Assembly: GCA_902635665.1 (NCBI GenBank)
Contig: CACPOX010000003.1
Span: 1 to 64,000, forward strand
DNA length: 64,000 bases
From: an uncultured Pelagibacteraceae bacterium
Lineage (GTDB): Bacteria; Pseudomonadota; Alphaproteobacteria; Pelagibacterales; Pelagibacteraceae
Direction of reading: 5' to 3'
This document shows positions 19,045 to 27,118 of the stretch, piece after piece (position 1 is the first letter of the stretch; every line of letters starts with the position of its first letter). Under the pieces are notes generated by a model. It did no database searches, was not told the DNA's origin, and saw only the letters and a program-made list of their open reading frames with translations. The position numbers and the translations under genes are program-made.

Positions 19045-19659
19045 TTAATATTGTTGAGTTACAACAATTATTACGGCAATAATTACTAAAACACTCGCAG
19101 AAATTGTATTAATTGTTTTTGGATTAGCAGTTATCCACTTTATTAATTTTTGTGCGAGCATTGCGTAGCCAATCAAAGATAAAAAATCTAAAACAATGTA
19201 AGTTGTAATTAAAATTACAAATTGAACCAATAAATTAGAGTTAAAGTCAATAAACTGAGGAAAAATAAAAGGAAAAAACATCCAAGCCTTAGGACTTGTA
19301 CCAGCAACTAAAAAACCATCTCTAAAAAAAGATAATTTACTTTTTTCTATTTCTCCTTCGCTTGTAATACTTTTTGGTCGAGATTTATAAATATCGTAAG
19401 CTAAATATAATAAATAAATTATTCCGATCCATTTAAATGCATTAAGTATCTTTGAATTTTCTGAAAAAAAAGATCCAATGACAAAAATAACTAAAGTTGC
19501 CTGTATCAAATTTGCAGTTACATCTCCTAGAGCAGACCATACACATTTTGCGACACCGTAATTCATTGAATATGAGATAATTACGATCCTAGGAGTTCCA
19601 GGTGTAATAAATAAAAAAATAATTATCTGTAGATAAAGTATAAAATCTAGGGGGAGCAT
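19045..19659 (-). CDS. LysE/RhtB-family amino acid exporter
   Basis: 204 aa, about 6 helices. The N-terminal FLFITPGTPRIVIISYSMNYG matches the LysE-family PGP motif with one change (PGTP). A second family motif is GTSPKAWMFFPFIFPQF. The ATG follows a terminator-like hairpin by 6 nt, and the only AAGGA-like sequence lies inside the hairpin's 3' arm, so initiation may depend on leader folding (see 19666-19714). It exports an amino acid or small amine; which one is unknown. Confidence 0.8.
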   Translation of the reverse strand: MLPLDFILYLQIIIFLFITPGTPRIVIISYSMNYGVAKCVWSALGDVTANLIQATLVIFVIGSFFSENSKILNAFKWIGIIYLLYLAYDIYKSRPKSITSEGEIEKSKLSFFRDGFLVAGTSPKAWMFFPFIFPQFIDFNSNLLVQFVILITTYIVLDFLSLIGYAMLAQKLIKWITANPKTINTISASVLVIIAVIIVVTQQY

Positions 19660-19665
19660 AAAAAA

Positions 19666-19714
19666 AGATAGTCCTTAAAAACCGGGAGCTAAAGATGGCT
19701 AAGAAGGACTATCT
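19666..19714 (-). promoter_or_regulatory. Leader hairpin / candidate attenuator upstream of lysE
   Basis: Two 11-nt arms (AGATAGTCCTT at 19666-19676 and AAGGACTATCT at 19704-19714) pair perfectly around a 27-nt loop. Read on the minus strand, the stem is followed by about seven U and then the lysE ATG. That is the form of a terminator and also of a Shine-Dalgarno sequester, since AAGGA is in the 3' arm. Read on the plus strand, the loop holds GGGAG and an ATG that opens a 13-codon ORF. The structure is seen directly; regulation is inferred. Confidence 0.55.
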
Positions 19715-19735
19715 AATACATAATATCAGAGGCTA
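19694..19735 (+). CDS. Possible 13-aa leader peptide ORF
   Basis: On the plus strand GGGAG is followed 6 nt later by ATG and the codons for MAKKDYLIHNIRG, then TAA. It lies 41 nt before the TIGR03643-like gene and overlaps the lysE leader hairpin. It could be a leader peptide or chance; the clean ribosome-binding site is the only support. Confidence 0.3.
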
Positions 19736-19776
19736 AAAAAAATGCATTAAATATTTTTTTCAAATATAAAGGATTT

Positions 19777-20073
19777 ATGAAAAAAAAAGGTCACAGGCCA
19801 ATTACTAGAGTCAAAAATCCAGAGCCCAAAATGGACGATCCAGATTGGATCATTTGGGCAGCCTGGGCAGATAGGATAACTTTCGAGGAAATTGAAAAAA
19901 AAACAGGGAAGAAAGAATCTGATGTAATTAAAATTATGCGAAGATCTCTAAAACCATCATCTTTCAGGTTATGGAGAAAAAGAGTAAATCAAAAAAGTAT
20001 AAAACATCGAAAAAAGTTTGAATACTCTAGAAAAGAAATAACTAGTAAAATTAAAAAAGGTGATTACCTATAG
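19777..20073 (+). CDS. TIGR03643/DUF2805-like small basic protein
   Basis: 98 aa, very basic, cytoplasmic. The core DDPDWIIWAAWADRITFEEIEKKTG, then SDVIKIMRRSLKPSSFRLWRKRV, matches the TIGR03643 family of short bacterial proteins with no known function. The middle looks like a helix-turn-helix, so nucleic acid binding is possible. It is preceded by AAAGGATTT at good spacing and followed after 3 nt by the glutaredoxin gene. Confidence 0.75.
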   Translation: MKKKGHRPITRVKNPEPKMDDPDWIIWAAWADRITFEEIEKKTGKKESDVIKIMRRSLKPSSFRLWRKRVNQKSIKHRKKFEYSRKEITSKIKKGDYL

Positions 20074-20076
20074 CAT

Positions 20077-20334
20077 ATGAAAAAAATTACCATGTATACA
20101 GGTCCGTTATGTAATTATTGTGAGGCTGCAAAAAGATTATTAGCTAGAAATAATGCACCTTATAATGAAATTGATATTTCAAAAGTTGACGGAGCAATGG
20201 ATGAAATGATTAAAAAAGCTAATGGAAAAAGAACTATTCCACAAATTTTTTTTGATGACCAGCATATTGGTGGTTATGACGAAGTAAGAGCCTTAGAAAA
20301 AGAAAATAAACTTCAAGATCTTTTAAATAATTAA
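20077..20334 (+). CDS. grxC: Glutaredoxin 3 (GrxC type)
   Basis: 85 aa, the normal size. The dithiol active site is CNYC at residues 12-15. The cis-proline region is RTIPQIFF and the glutathione-binding GGYDE follows. It reduces disulfides and glutathione mixed disulfides in the cytoplasm. Its 3' end overlaps the convergent YbiU-like gene by 4 bp. Confidence 0.92.
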   Translation: MKKITMYTGPLCNYCEAAKRLLARNNAPYNEIDISKVDGAMDEMIKKANGKRTIPQIFFDDQHIGGYDEVRALEKENKLQDLLNN

Positions 20335-21563
20335 TTCCATTCCTCTAAAGCTAATTGTTTTTTAGCTAATAAACTTAAATCCTCTAATTTAACTCTACCT
20401 TTATAATTAATTTCGTAATCTTCAGCTGCAAAGTCTGGAGGACTTTTTCCCTCCAAAAATTTTTTTGATTGTTTAATTGTATAATCAAGATTTTTTTTAC
20501 AATAAGGTGTTGCACCAACATAAACTACATTTGAATAGTCTTTTCCTGAATGTTTATCTTCTACAGCATGAATGACATCTGGATGCCACCAAATTGTATC
20601 ACCTGGTTTCATTTTTGGAATAGAAATTAATCCTTTTAAAAGTAAAGAGTGATAATCCTTGTTAACAGACAATGCTCTTCCAAGTTTTGATCCACATAAT
20701 TCATTTTTAGGAACATCATCTTGCAAGGCTCTTGTTAAAACATATACAATTGCTTTTGATATTGGTATTAATTGTAAAGTTCCATCATTTGGACCTTGTT
20801 CTGTCAAAGCTGTCCAACCTTGAAAAGTTCTAAAAACATGCGCAACTGCAGGAGATTCAAATTCATTTGTTCTATCTCTGTATTTCGCATCAAAAGGATC
20901 GTATTCTTCAAAGTTATCTGAAAAAATATTTTTATAAATTTTTTTATAATAATTGTCTGTCCATCGTTCTACTGAACCTGCATCACAGTGAGGTGATAAA
21001 CCTAAAGTATTATCACCTGGCTCTCTTCTTCTAACTCTATCAGCATAGGATAACTCTTTATTAGGATCAAAAACCTCATATTCTTCATTTTTATAAATCC
21101 AAAGATTATTAAGCCATTTTTTTACTTTAGCCATTTGATCTGAATGTCTTATTTCTATTTGTGCTTTAGACCAATAAAGACCATATATTTGAGGCTTACC
21201 TGATTTAAGATCGCTGAAATATTTATCTAGATCAGCTTTCTTTTTTTGATCTTTGTAATAATTATTCTCATCAATATACCTCTCTAATTGAAAGTTTAAA
21301 TTTTCAATAAATTTGTCTTCAAAAACATCTCGAATTATTACACATCCTCTTTTTTTTATATCTTCTATTACATTTGTTTTGTTTTGATCTATCTCATTAA
21401 TACTAATTTCTGGAATTATAGGTTTATTGTTTTTTTTGAGATTTAATATTTCTTTTATTTCAGTTTCTATAAACTTTTCAATTTTAGCAAAATTTTCTTT
21501 ATAATTGTTCGAATGATTTCTTAGCTCTTCTTTAACTTTCTTAATGTCGATATTTTCAAACAT
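20331..21563 (-). CDS. YbiU-type (DUF1479) Fe(II)/2-oxoglutarate oxygenase-like protein
   Basis: 410 aa, cytoplasmic. Length and sequence fit DUF1479/YbiU: GCVIIRDVF near the N-terminal third, then LSPHCDAGSVERW with the likely iron ligands H and D, and WWHPDVIHAVEDKHSG with the distal His. A charged helical N-terminus of about 60 residues precedes the fold. It is last in the minus-strand operon that begins with the DadA-like gene. The reaction of this family is not established to my knowledge. Confidence 0.8.
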   Translation of the reverse strand: MFENIDIKKVKEELRNHSNNYKENFAKIEKFIETEIKEILNLKKNNKPIIPEISINEIDQNKTNVIEDIKKRGCVIIRDVFEDKFIENLNFQLERYIDENNYYKDQKKKADLDKYFSDLKSGKPQIYGLYWSKAQIEIRHSDQMAKVKKWLNNLWIYKNEEYEVFDPNKELSYADRVRRREPGDNTLGLSPHCDAGSVERWTDNYYKKIYKNIFSDNFEEYDPFDAKYRDRTNEFESPAVAHVFRTFQGWTALTEQGPNDGTLQLIPISKAIVYVLTRALQDDVPKNELCGSKLGRALSVNKDYHSLLLKGLISIPKMKPGDTIWWHPDVIHAVEDKHSGKDYSNVVYVGATPYCKKNLDYTIKQSKKFLEGKSPPDFAAEDYEINYKGRVKLEDLSLLAKKQLALEEWN

Positions 21564-21568
21564 TAAAT

Positions 21569-21943
21569 TTAGCTCTTAGGTTTAAAAACTAAACATACTC
21601 CATTGTTACAAAATCGTTTTCCTGTAGGTTTGGGTCCATCATCAAATATATGGCCATGATGGCCTCCACATTTTTTACAATGATACTCGGTTCTTGCGTA
21701 ACCTATATGGTGATCTGTTTTGGTTTCAAATACGTTGGACAACGATTCATAAAAAGAAGGCCAGCCTGATCCACTTTCATATTTTGTTTTTGAATCAAAT
21801 AATTTTTCATCACAGTTTGCACAATGAAAACTTCCTTCTCTTTTTTCATGATTAAGCTCACTTGATCCTGGGCGCTCAGTCTCTTCCTCAAATAAAATCA
21901 ATTTTTGCTCAGCTGTTAAATTTGGATTTATTTTTTTTGTCAT
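21569..21943 (-). CDS. msrB: Peptide-methionine (R)-S-oxide reductase MsrB
   Basis: 124 aa. Two zinc CxxC pairs are visible (CANC and CKKC). The catalytic Cys is in KRFCNNGVCLVF, and the conserved GSGWPSFYES and GGHHGHIFDDGP lie before it. It repairs R-methionine sulfoxide in proteins with thioredoxin-type reductants. It overlaps the deacetylase-family gene by 4 bp. Confidence 0.93.
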   Translation of the reverse strand: MTKKINPNLTAEQKLILFEEETERPGSSELNHEKREGSFHCANCDEKLFDSKTKYESGSGWPSFYESLSNVFETKTDHHIGYARTEYHCKKCGGHHGHIFDDGPKPTGKRFCNNGVCLVFKPKS

Positions 21944-22839
21944 GATCCTATATATTTAGCACAAGTTTGATGTAACATTGAATGTAATTCAACAAGTTTG
22001 TTAAAATCTTTATTATAACCACCACCTAAAACCCCACAAACTGGTATTCGTTTAGAAAAGAAGTTTTCTACTACAAGTTCATCTCTTAATTTAATGCCCT
22101 CATCAGAGATTTTTAATTTACCTAACCGATCATTAAAATGAATATCCACACCGGCTATATAAAAAACAAAATCAAAATTTTCTTGACTTAGCTCGTTTAA
22201 ATAATGCTTGAGTGTTTTGATATAAACACCATCCTCTAAATTATCCTCTAGCTCTACATCTAAATTACTATTAGATTTTTTTACTGGATAATTAGTTTTA
22301 GAATGCATGCTAAATGTAAAAACACTTCTATTATCTTTAAAAATTTCTGAATTTCCATTTCCCTGATGAACATCTAAATCAACAATTAAGATTTTATTAG
22401 CTAACCCTCTATTAAGTAAATAATGTGATGCAACTGCTACATCATTAAATACACAATAACCTGCTCCCCCATCATAATTTGCATGATGACTACCACCTGC
22501 AGTATTGCATGAGATGCCATAATTAATGGCAAGTTTAGATGCCAAAACAGTGCCACCTGTAGCAATTAACGACCTTTTTACAACACTATCTATAAGTGGA
22601 AATCCAATTTTTTTTATTCCCTCTTTGCTTAAGGTTTTATTTTTAATATCTAAAATATAATTTTTTGAATGTGCATAGCTTAATGTTTCAAGCGAACAAG
22701 CTGATGGTTTATGAAATTTATTTACAATTTTTTTTTGAATTAAATAATTAGCTAATTCTCCAAATTTATTAATTGGAAATTTATGATCATCACCAATTTT
22801 AGCAAAATAATCCTCATGATTAACTACTGGTAACTCCAT
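21940..22839 (-). CDS. Histone-deacetylase-superfamily zinc amidohydrolase
   Basis: 299 aa, cytoplasmic. Active-site motifs are GGSHHANYDGGAGYCVFND (tandem His), VDLDVHQGNGN (zinc Asp and His), and the later VAGVDIHFNDRLG and GGGYN. Bacterial members remove acetyl or other acyl groups from polyamines, acetoin-type compounds or proteins. Neighbours are amino-acid and hydroxyacid enzymes, so a small-molecule amide is more likely than protein. The substrate is not predictable. Confidence 0.85.
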   Translation of the reverse strand: MELPVVNHEDYFAKIGDDHKFPINKFGELANYLIQKKIVNKFHKPSACSLETLSYAHSKNYILDIKNKTLSKEGIKKIGFPLIDSVVKRSLIATGGTVLASKLAINYGISCNTAGGSHHANYDGGAGYCVFNDVAVASHYLLNRGLANKILIVDLDVHQGNGNSEIFKDNRSVFTFSMHSKTNYPVKKSNSNLDVELEDNLEDGVYIKTLKHYLNELSQENFDFVFYIAGVDIHFNDRLGKLKISDEGIKLRDELVVENFFSKRIPVCGVLGGGYNKDFNKLVELHSMLHQTCAKYIGS

Positions 22840-22841
22840 AG

Positions 22842-23792
22842 TTACTCTAGAACTCGAATTGGCTTTCCATTAACACAAGCTTCCAATCCTTCAATCATTT
22901 GATTGTAAAAAATACTATAATTTTCCGCAGTTACATAACCTATATGTGGTGTAAGTAATGCATTTGGTAAAAATCTGAGTTTATTATTCTCTGGCAAAGG
23001 CTCTTTATCATAAACATCAATTCCTGCGCCAGCAATCACATTAGTTGACAATGCAATAATTAAGTCATCTTCTTTAATAATAGGTCCTCTTGATGTATTT
23101 ATTAAAAATGCTGTTTTTTTCATTTTATCCAATTCTTTTAAAGTAATGCAATTTTTGTATCTTTCACCTCCTTGAACGTGAATTGAAAGTACATCGGAAT
23201 TTGTAATTAAGTCATCCTTACTACATGGAAGAACATCTAGTTCTTTACACTTATCTAAGCTTAAATTTTCACTCCATGCCATCACTTGCATGCCAAAAGC
23301 TTTTCCAATTTTAGCTACTTCACTGCCTACCCTGCCTAATCCAATTAAACCTAAAATTTTTCCTTTTAATTCTACTCCAATAGTTGTTTGCCAATATCCT
23401 TGATACATATTATCGAACTCTTCTTTAAAGTTCCTAGCTAAACCCAGAATTAATGCCCAAGTTAATTCAGGTGTTGGGTTAATATTTATATCTGTTCCAC
23501 AAACTATAATTTTTCTTTTCTTTGCAGCTTCTAGATCAATAGATTTATTCCTTAATCCACTTGTTATTACAAATTTTAAGTCACTTAGGTTATCAATTAA
23601 ATTTTTTGTAAGTGGGGTTCTTTCCCTCATTATTAATAAAGCCTCAAAATCAGCCAACTGCTCAATTGTATCTGCTTCATCTAAAAAAGGTTCACTAAAA
23701 ATCTTAAACTCATATTTTCCAGATAGTTTTTCTAAATCTACAAATTGTTGGGCAACATTTTGATAATCATCTAATATAGCAACTTTAAGCAT
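22842..23792 (-). CDS. D-2-hydroxyacid dehydrogenase
   Basis: 316 aa when started at MLKVAILDDYQ (ATG at 23792), overlapping the EamA gene by 8 bp; a start 13 codons earlier would add an unrelated tail. The NAD-binding motif is GLIGLGRVGSEVAK. The catalytic Arg is in NTSRGPIIKE, the Glu in GAGIDVYDKEPLP, and the His in TPHIGYVT. It interconverts a 2-oxoacid and D-2-hydroxyacid. It probably works on the 2-oxoacid from the DadA-like oxidase in the same operon. Confidence 0.88.
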   Translation of the reverse strand: MLKVAILDDYQNVAQQFVDLEKLSGKYEFKIFSEPFLDEADTIEQLADFEALLIMRERTPLTKNLIDNLSDLKFVITSGLRNKSIDLEAAKKRKIIVCGTDININPTPELTWALILGLARNFKEEFDNMYQGYWQTTIGVELKGKILGLIGLGRVGSEVAKIGKAFGMQVMAWSENLSLDKCKELDVLPCSKDDLITNSDVLSIHVQGGERYKNCITLKELDKMKKTAFLINTSRGPIIKEDDLIIALSTNVIAGAGIDVYDKEPLPENNKLRFLPNALLTPHIGYVTAENYSIFYNQMIEGLEACVNGKPIRVLE

Positions 23793-24687
23793 TTTTAACT
23801 TTCTTATTTGATAGCAATATTCCTGTAACAATAAAACAAGCGCCTAAAATATGATAAAACATAAATTTTTCACTAAAAAAAAACATTGCCATTATTGCGC
23901 TTAAAATAGGCATCAAGTGCAAAAAGACACCAGATCGATTAGCACCAATCATAGATATTCCTTTTATCCACAAAAGAAAAGATGCCAAACCTGGAAACAA
24001 AACCACATAGGATAAAATTAAAATAAAAGGTAATTCTAAATTAATTCTAAAACCAACCTGATATTCAATAAAGTAAACTGGTATTAAAAATATTAAACCA
24101 AAAGATATTACTACTTGAAGTAATGAAATTTGAGATAACTCATATTTTTTACCTTTTAACAAAGTAGAATATAGTGCCCAAGAAAACATTGCTATAACCA
24201 TAGTAATATCACCTTTATTGAAATCTAAATTCTTTAATATTTCTAAATTTGCTTTTGTAATAATCACAATTACTCCAGTAAAAGAAAAAATTACTCCTAT
24301 AATTTGAAATATGTTTGTCTTCTCAATTTTTAAAATTGATGAAAACAACATGATCATCACAGGTATAGTAGAAATCATCAATACACCACTAATAACTTGT
24401 GTAAAATTTAAAGAATAGTAAACGATAGAATTAAATATTGTTATACTGGTTACTCCTAATACTATAAATAGTTTGTAGTTTTTAATTATATAGTTTTTTT
24501 TTTCAAATATTTCTGGGAGTGTAAATGGAGCTAAAATTAGCCAAGCAAAAAACCAACGATAAAAATTTAATGAAAAAGGTGGTACTTCATAAAAACTTGC
24601 AACTTTACCCACTACAAAGTTTCCTGCCCAAAAGGTTACAGTTAAAAATAGATATAAATAGGCTAAAAAATTATTATCTTTTGTCAC
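23785..24687 (-). CDS. EamA/DMT-family transporter
   Basis: 300 aa, ten predicted helices in two EamA repeats. The start is GTG at 24687, directly next to the stop of the DadA-like gene. The N-terminal VTFWAGNFVVGKVASFYEVPPFSLNFYRW is typical of the family. Such proteins usually export amino acids or metabolites; the substrate is unknown. Confidence 0.85.
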   Translation of the reverse strand: MTKDNNFLAYLYLFLTVTFWAGNFVVGKVASFYEVPPFSLNFYRWFFAWLILAPFTLPEIFEKKNYIIKNYKLFIVLGVTSITIFNSIVYYSLNFTQVISGVLMISTIPVMIMLFSSILKIEKTNIFQIIGVIFSFTGVIVIITKANLEILKNLDFNKGDITMVIAMFSWALYSTLLKGKKYELSQISLLQVVISFGLIFLIPVYFIEYQVGFRINLELPFILILSYVVLFPGLASFLLWIKGISMIGANRSGVFLHLMPILSAIMAMFFFSEKFMFYHILGACFIVTGILLSNKKVKNA

Positions 24688-25929
24688 TTAACTAAATCTA
24701 AGCGAACTATAAGGTTTCAGATCTAAATTTGTGTTTTCATTCGCTATCATTCCAGAAACAATCTTTCCAGAAATTGGGCCTAAAGTCCATCCTAAATGAT
24801 GGTGTCCAAAACAATAATAAATATTTTTATAATTTTTGGATGGTCCCATAACAGGCAAAAAATCTGGTAAAGTTGGTCTAAATCCTAACCACTCATCTTC
24901 ATGTTCAGGTAAATCTCCAAGCATATATTTTGCATTAGTTATTAGATTCTTAATTCTTGATTTAGATAATGGATTATTTAAACCACCAAATTCTACAGTG
25001 CCTACAACCCTTAAGCCTTGTTCCATTGGTGTTATTCCAAATCCGCGGTTAGAAAATATTACAGGTCTACTTAATAAATGATCACAATTTTTGAAATGAA
25101 CATGATACCCACGCTCTGTGTCTAAGGGTATATTTTCATCAAGATTGTCTGTTAATTTTTTTGAAAAAGCACCACAAGCTATTACTGCTTTGTCAAAAGT
25201 ATAACTTTGGGTTTCACTTTTAAACACTGGTTTTTCATCATCGAAATTTATGTCTTTAATATTTATTTTGTTAAATTTTCCGCCTTTTTTCAAAAATAAA
25301 TCAAATAATTTTAAAAGAATTTTTTTTGGATTTCTTGCATGTCTTGCATAAGGATAAAATACACCAGCATGGTAGAATGGTTTTATAAGTGGTTCAAGAT
25401 CATGGATCTCAGCTTTATTTACTAATTGTTGTTCAACTCCTAATTCTTCCCTTACTCTGATTTCTAATTCTCTACTTTTTAAATCTTTGTCATTCCAAAT
25501 ATAAAGAATACCTTTGTTTTCAACTAAGCCTTCCAAGTCTATTTCTTCAAATAATTCATCATAAGCTGGTAAAGCTAAATCTAAAATTTGGTGCATATTT
25601 TTCGCTGTATGCATCATCTTGGTTTTAGTTGTATTCATTATAAACTTTAAAAACCAAGGAATCATTTTAGGAACGTAGTTCCATTTTAAGGCTAACGGAC
25701 CTGTAGAACTTAATAACATTGCAGGCACATCGGCTAGAACATCAGTTCTATTCAAAGAAAGAGATGCGTAGGGCGAAAAATGACCAGCATTACCATAAGA
25801 TGCAGCCTGGCTGCCTGGATTGTCTCTATCAAAAACAGTTACATTGAAGCCTTTTTTTTGAAGAAACAATGCGTTAGATACACCTTGAATTCCTGCCCCA
25901 ACTATTCCTACTCTAATATTTTTATTCAT
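24688..25929 (-). CDS. FAD-dependent amino acid oxidase / D-amino acid dehydrogenase (DadA-like)
   Basis: 413 aa with the start at MNKNIRVGIVGAGIQG. The FAD motif GIVGAGIQGVSNALFLQKKG starts at residue 7. DAO-fold features are QAASYGNAGHFSPYA near the N-terminus, DTERGYHVHF in the middle, and GHHHLGWTLGPISG near the C-terminus, all close to DadA. It oxidises an amino acid to a 2-oxoacid at the inner face of the membrane. It heads an operon with an exporter, a hydroxyacid dehydrogenase, a deacetylase-like enzyme, MsrB and a YbiU protein. Confidence 0.85.
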   Translation of the reverse strand: MNKNIRVGIVGAGIQGVSNALFLQKKGFNVTVFDRDNPGSQAASYGNAGHFSPYASLSLNRTDVLADVPAMLLSSTGPLALKWNYVPKMIPWFLKFIMNTTKTKMMHTAKNMHQILDLALPAYDELFEEIDLEGLVENKGILYIWNDKDLKSRELEIRVREELGVEQQLVNKAEIHDLEPLIKPFYHAGVFYPYARHARNPKKILLKLFDLFLKKGGKFNKINIKDINFDDEKPVFKSETQSYTFDKAVIACGAFSKKLTDNLDENIPLDTERGYHVHFKNCDHLLSRPVIFSNRGFGITPMEQGLRVVGTVEFGGLNNPLSKSRIKNLITNAKYMLGDLPEHEDEWLGFRPTLPDFLPVMGPSKNYKNIYYCFGHHHLGWTLGPISGKIVSGMIANENTNLDLKPYSSLRFS

Positions 25930-25993
25930 AAAATTGTTATACAAGTAAAAATTAAATTATCAGAGCGACAAATTATTCAAATTTAAATTTTAA

Positions 25994-27118
25994 TTATGCA
26001 ATCATTTGCTTATGATTGATTTTTGCACTTAATACTATACCAAAACCAATCATAGTGGCTAACATTGACGAGCCACCATATGACATTATTGGAAGCGGAG
26101 AGCCAACTATAGGTAGCAAACCTAAAACCATAGATAAGTTTACTACAATATAAATAAAAATTGCAAAAGCATAACCAAAACAAAAAAGTCTAGCAAAATT
26201 ACTTCTTGAAATAGATCCTATTCTAACAATTCTAAAAATTATTATTGAGTATAATATTAAAAGACCAACTGAGCCTATAAACCCAAACTCTTCTGAAAAT
26301 AAGGTAAAAATAAAGTCTGTATGTTTTTCAGGTAAAAAATCTAAATAACTTTGAGTCCCTTTTAAAAAACCTTTTCCATCAAGGCCACCTGAGCCAATAG
26401 CTATTTTTGACTGTATAATTTGATATCCAGCACCTAATGGATCCCTGTCTGGATCTAAAAAAGTTAATATTCTTAGTTTCTGATAAGGTTTAAGAAATGA
26501 AATTATAAATGGAAGTGAAATTAAAAAAGTAATAAATGAGTATATAAAATACTTAACTTTTACTCCCCCCAACCACAAAATAATTAATCCACTTAAAGCA
26601 ATTAATATTGAGGTACCGAGATCAGGTTGGGAAATAACAAAAATAATTGGAATTAATATTATTGATAACACAATCATAATACTGGTAAACGAATTAACGT
26701 TTTCTAATTTTAATCTATGATAATATTTAGCAAGACACATTATAATAGCTACTTTCATGAGCTCTGAAGGCTGAAGAACAAATAAATAAAGATCCATCCA
26801 TCTTTGTGAGCCAGATGACATAATTCCAAAAAAGGAAACGTAAACTAATAAAAGTATTATTATTATATAAATTATATATGAAAAGTTATGCCAAAATTTT
26901 ATGTTAAAGAAAGCTACAAAAATCATTAAAGGAAAAAAAACTACAAGTTTTACAAAATGATTTTTAGTATGAAAAAGTATTTCACCTCCATCTGTAGAAT
27001 ACATGACAAAAACACTTAATGCAGAAAGAAGAATAACTGAAATTAATAATATATAGTCTAAGTTTTTTATTTTTTGAAATAATGTAATCTCGTTATTCAA
27101 TCTATCATGTTGGAACAT
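25994..27118 (-). CDS. rodA: Rod-shape peptidoglycan polymerase RodA
   Basis: 374 aa, about 10 helices, SEDS family. Conserved elements are QPDLGTSILIALSG, the FLPEKHTDFIFTLFSEEFGF loop and SPLPIMSYGGSSML near the C-terminus. It is a lipid II glycosyltransferase that works with PBP2, whose gene precedes it with no gap. Last gene of the mre-mrd run. Confidence 0.95.
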   Translation of the reverse strand: MFQHDRLNNEITLFQKIKNLDYILLISVILLSALSVFVMYSTDGGEILFHTKNHFVKLVVFFPLMIFVAFFNIKFWHNFSYIIYIIIILLLVYVSFFGIMSSGSQRWMDLYLFVLQPSELMKVAIIMCLAKYYHRLKLENVNSFTSIMIVLSIILIPIIFVISQPDLGTSILIALSGLIILWLGGVKVKYFIYSFITFLISLPFIISFLKPYQKLRILTFLDPDRDPLGAGYQIIQSKIAIGSGGLDGKGFLKGTQSYLDFLPEKHTDFIFTLFSEEFGFIGSVGLLILYSIIIFRIVRIGSISRSNFARLFCFGYAFAIFIYIVVNLSMVLGLLPIVGSPLPIMSYGGSSMLATMIGFGIVLSAKINHKQMIA

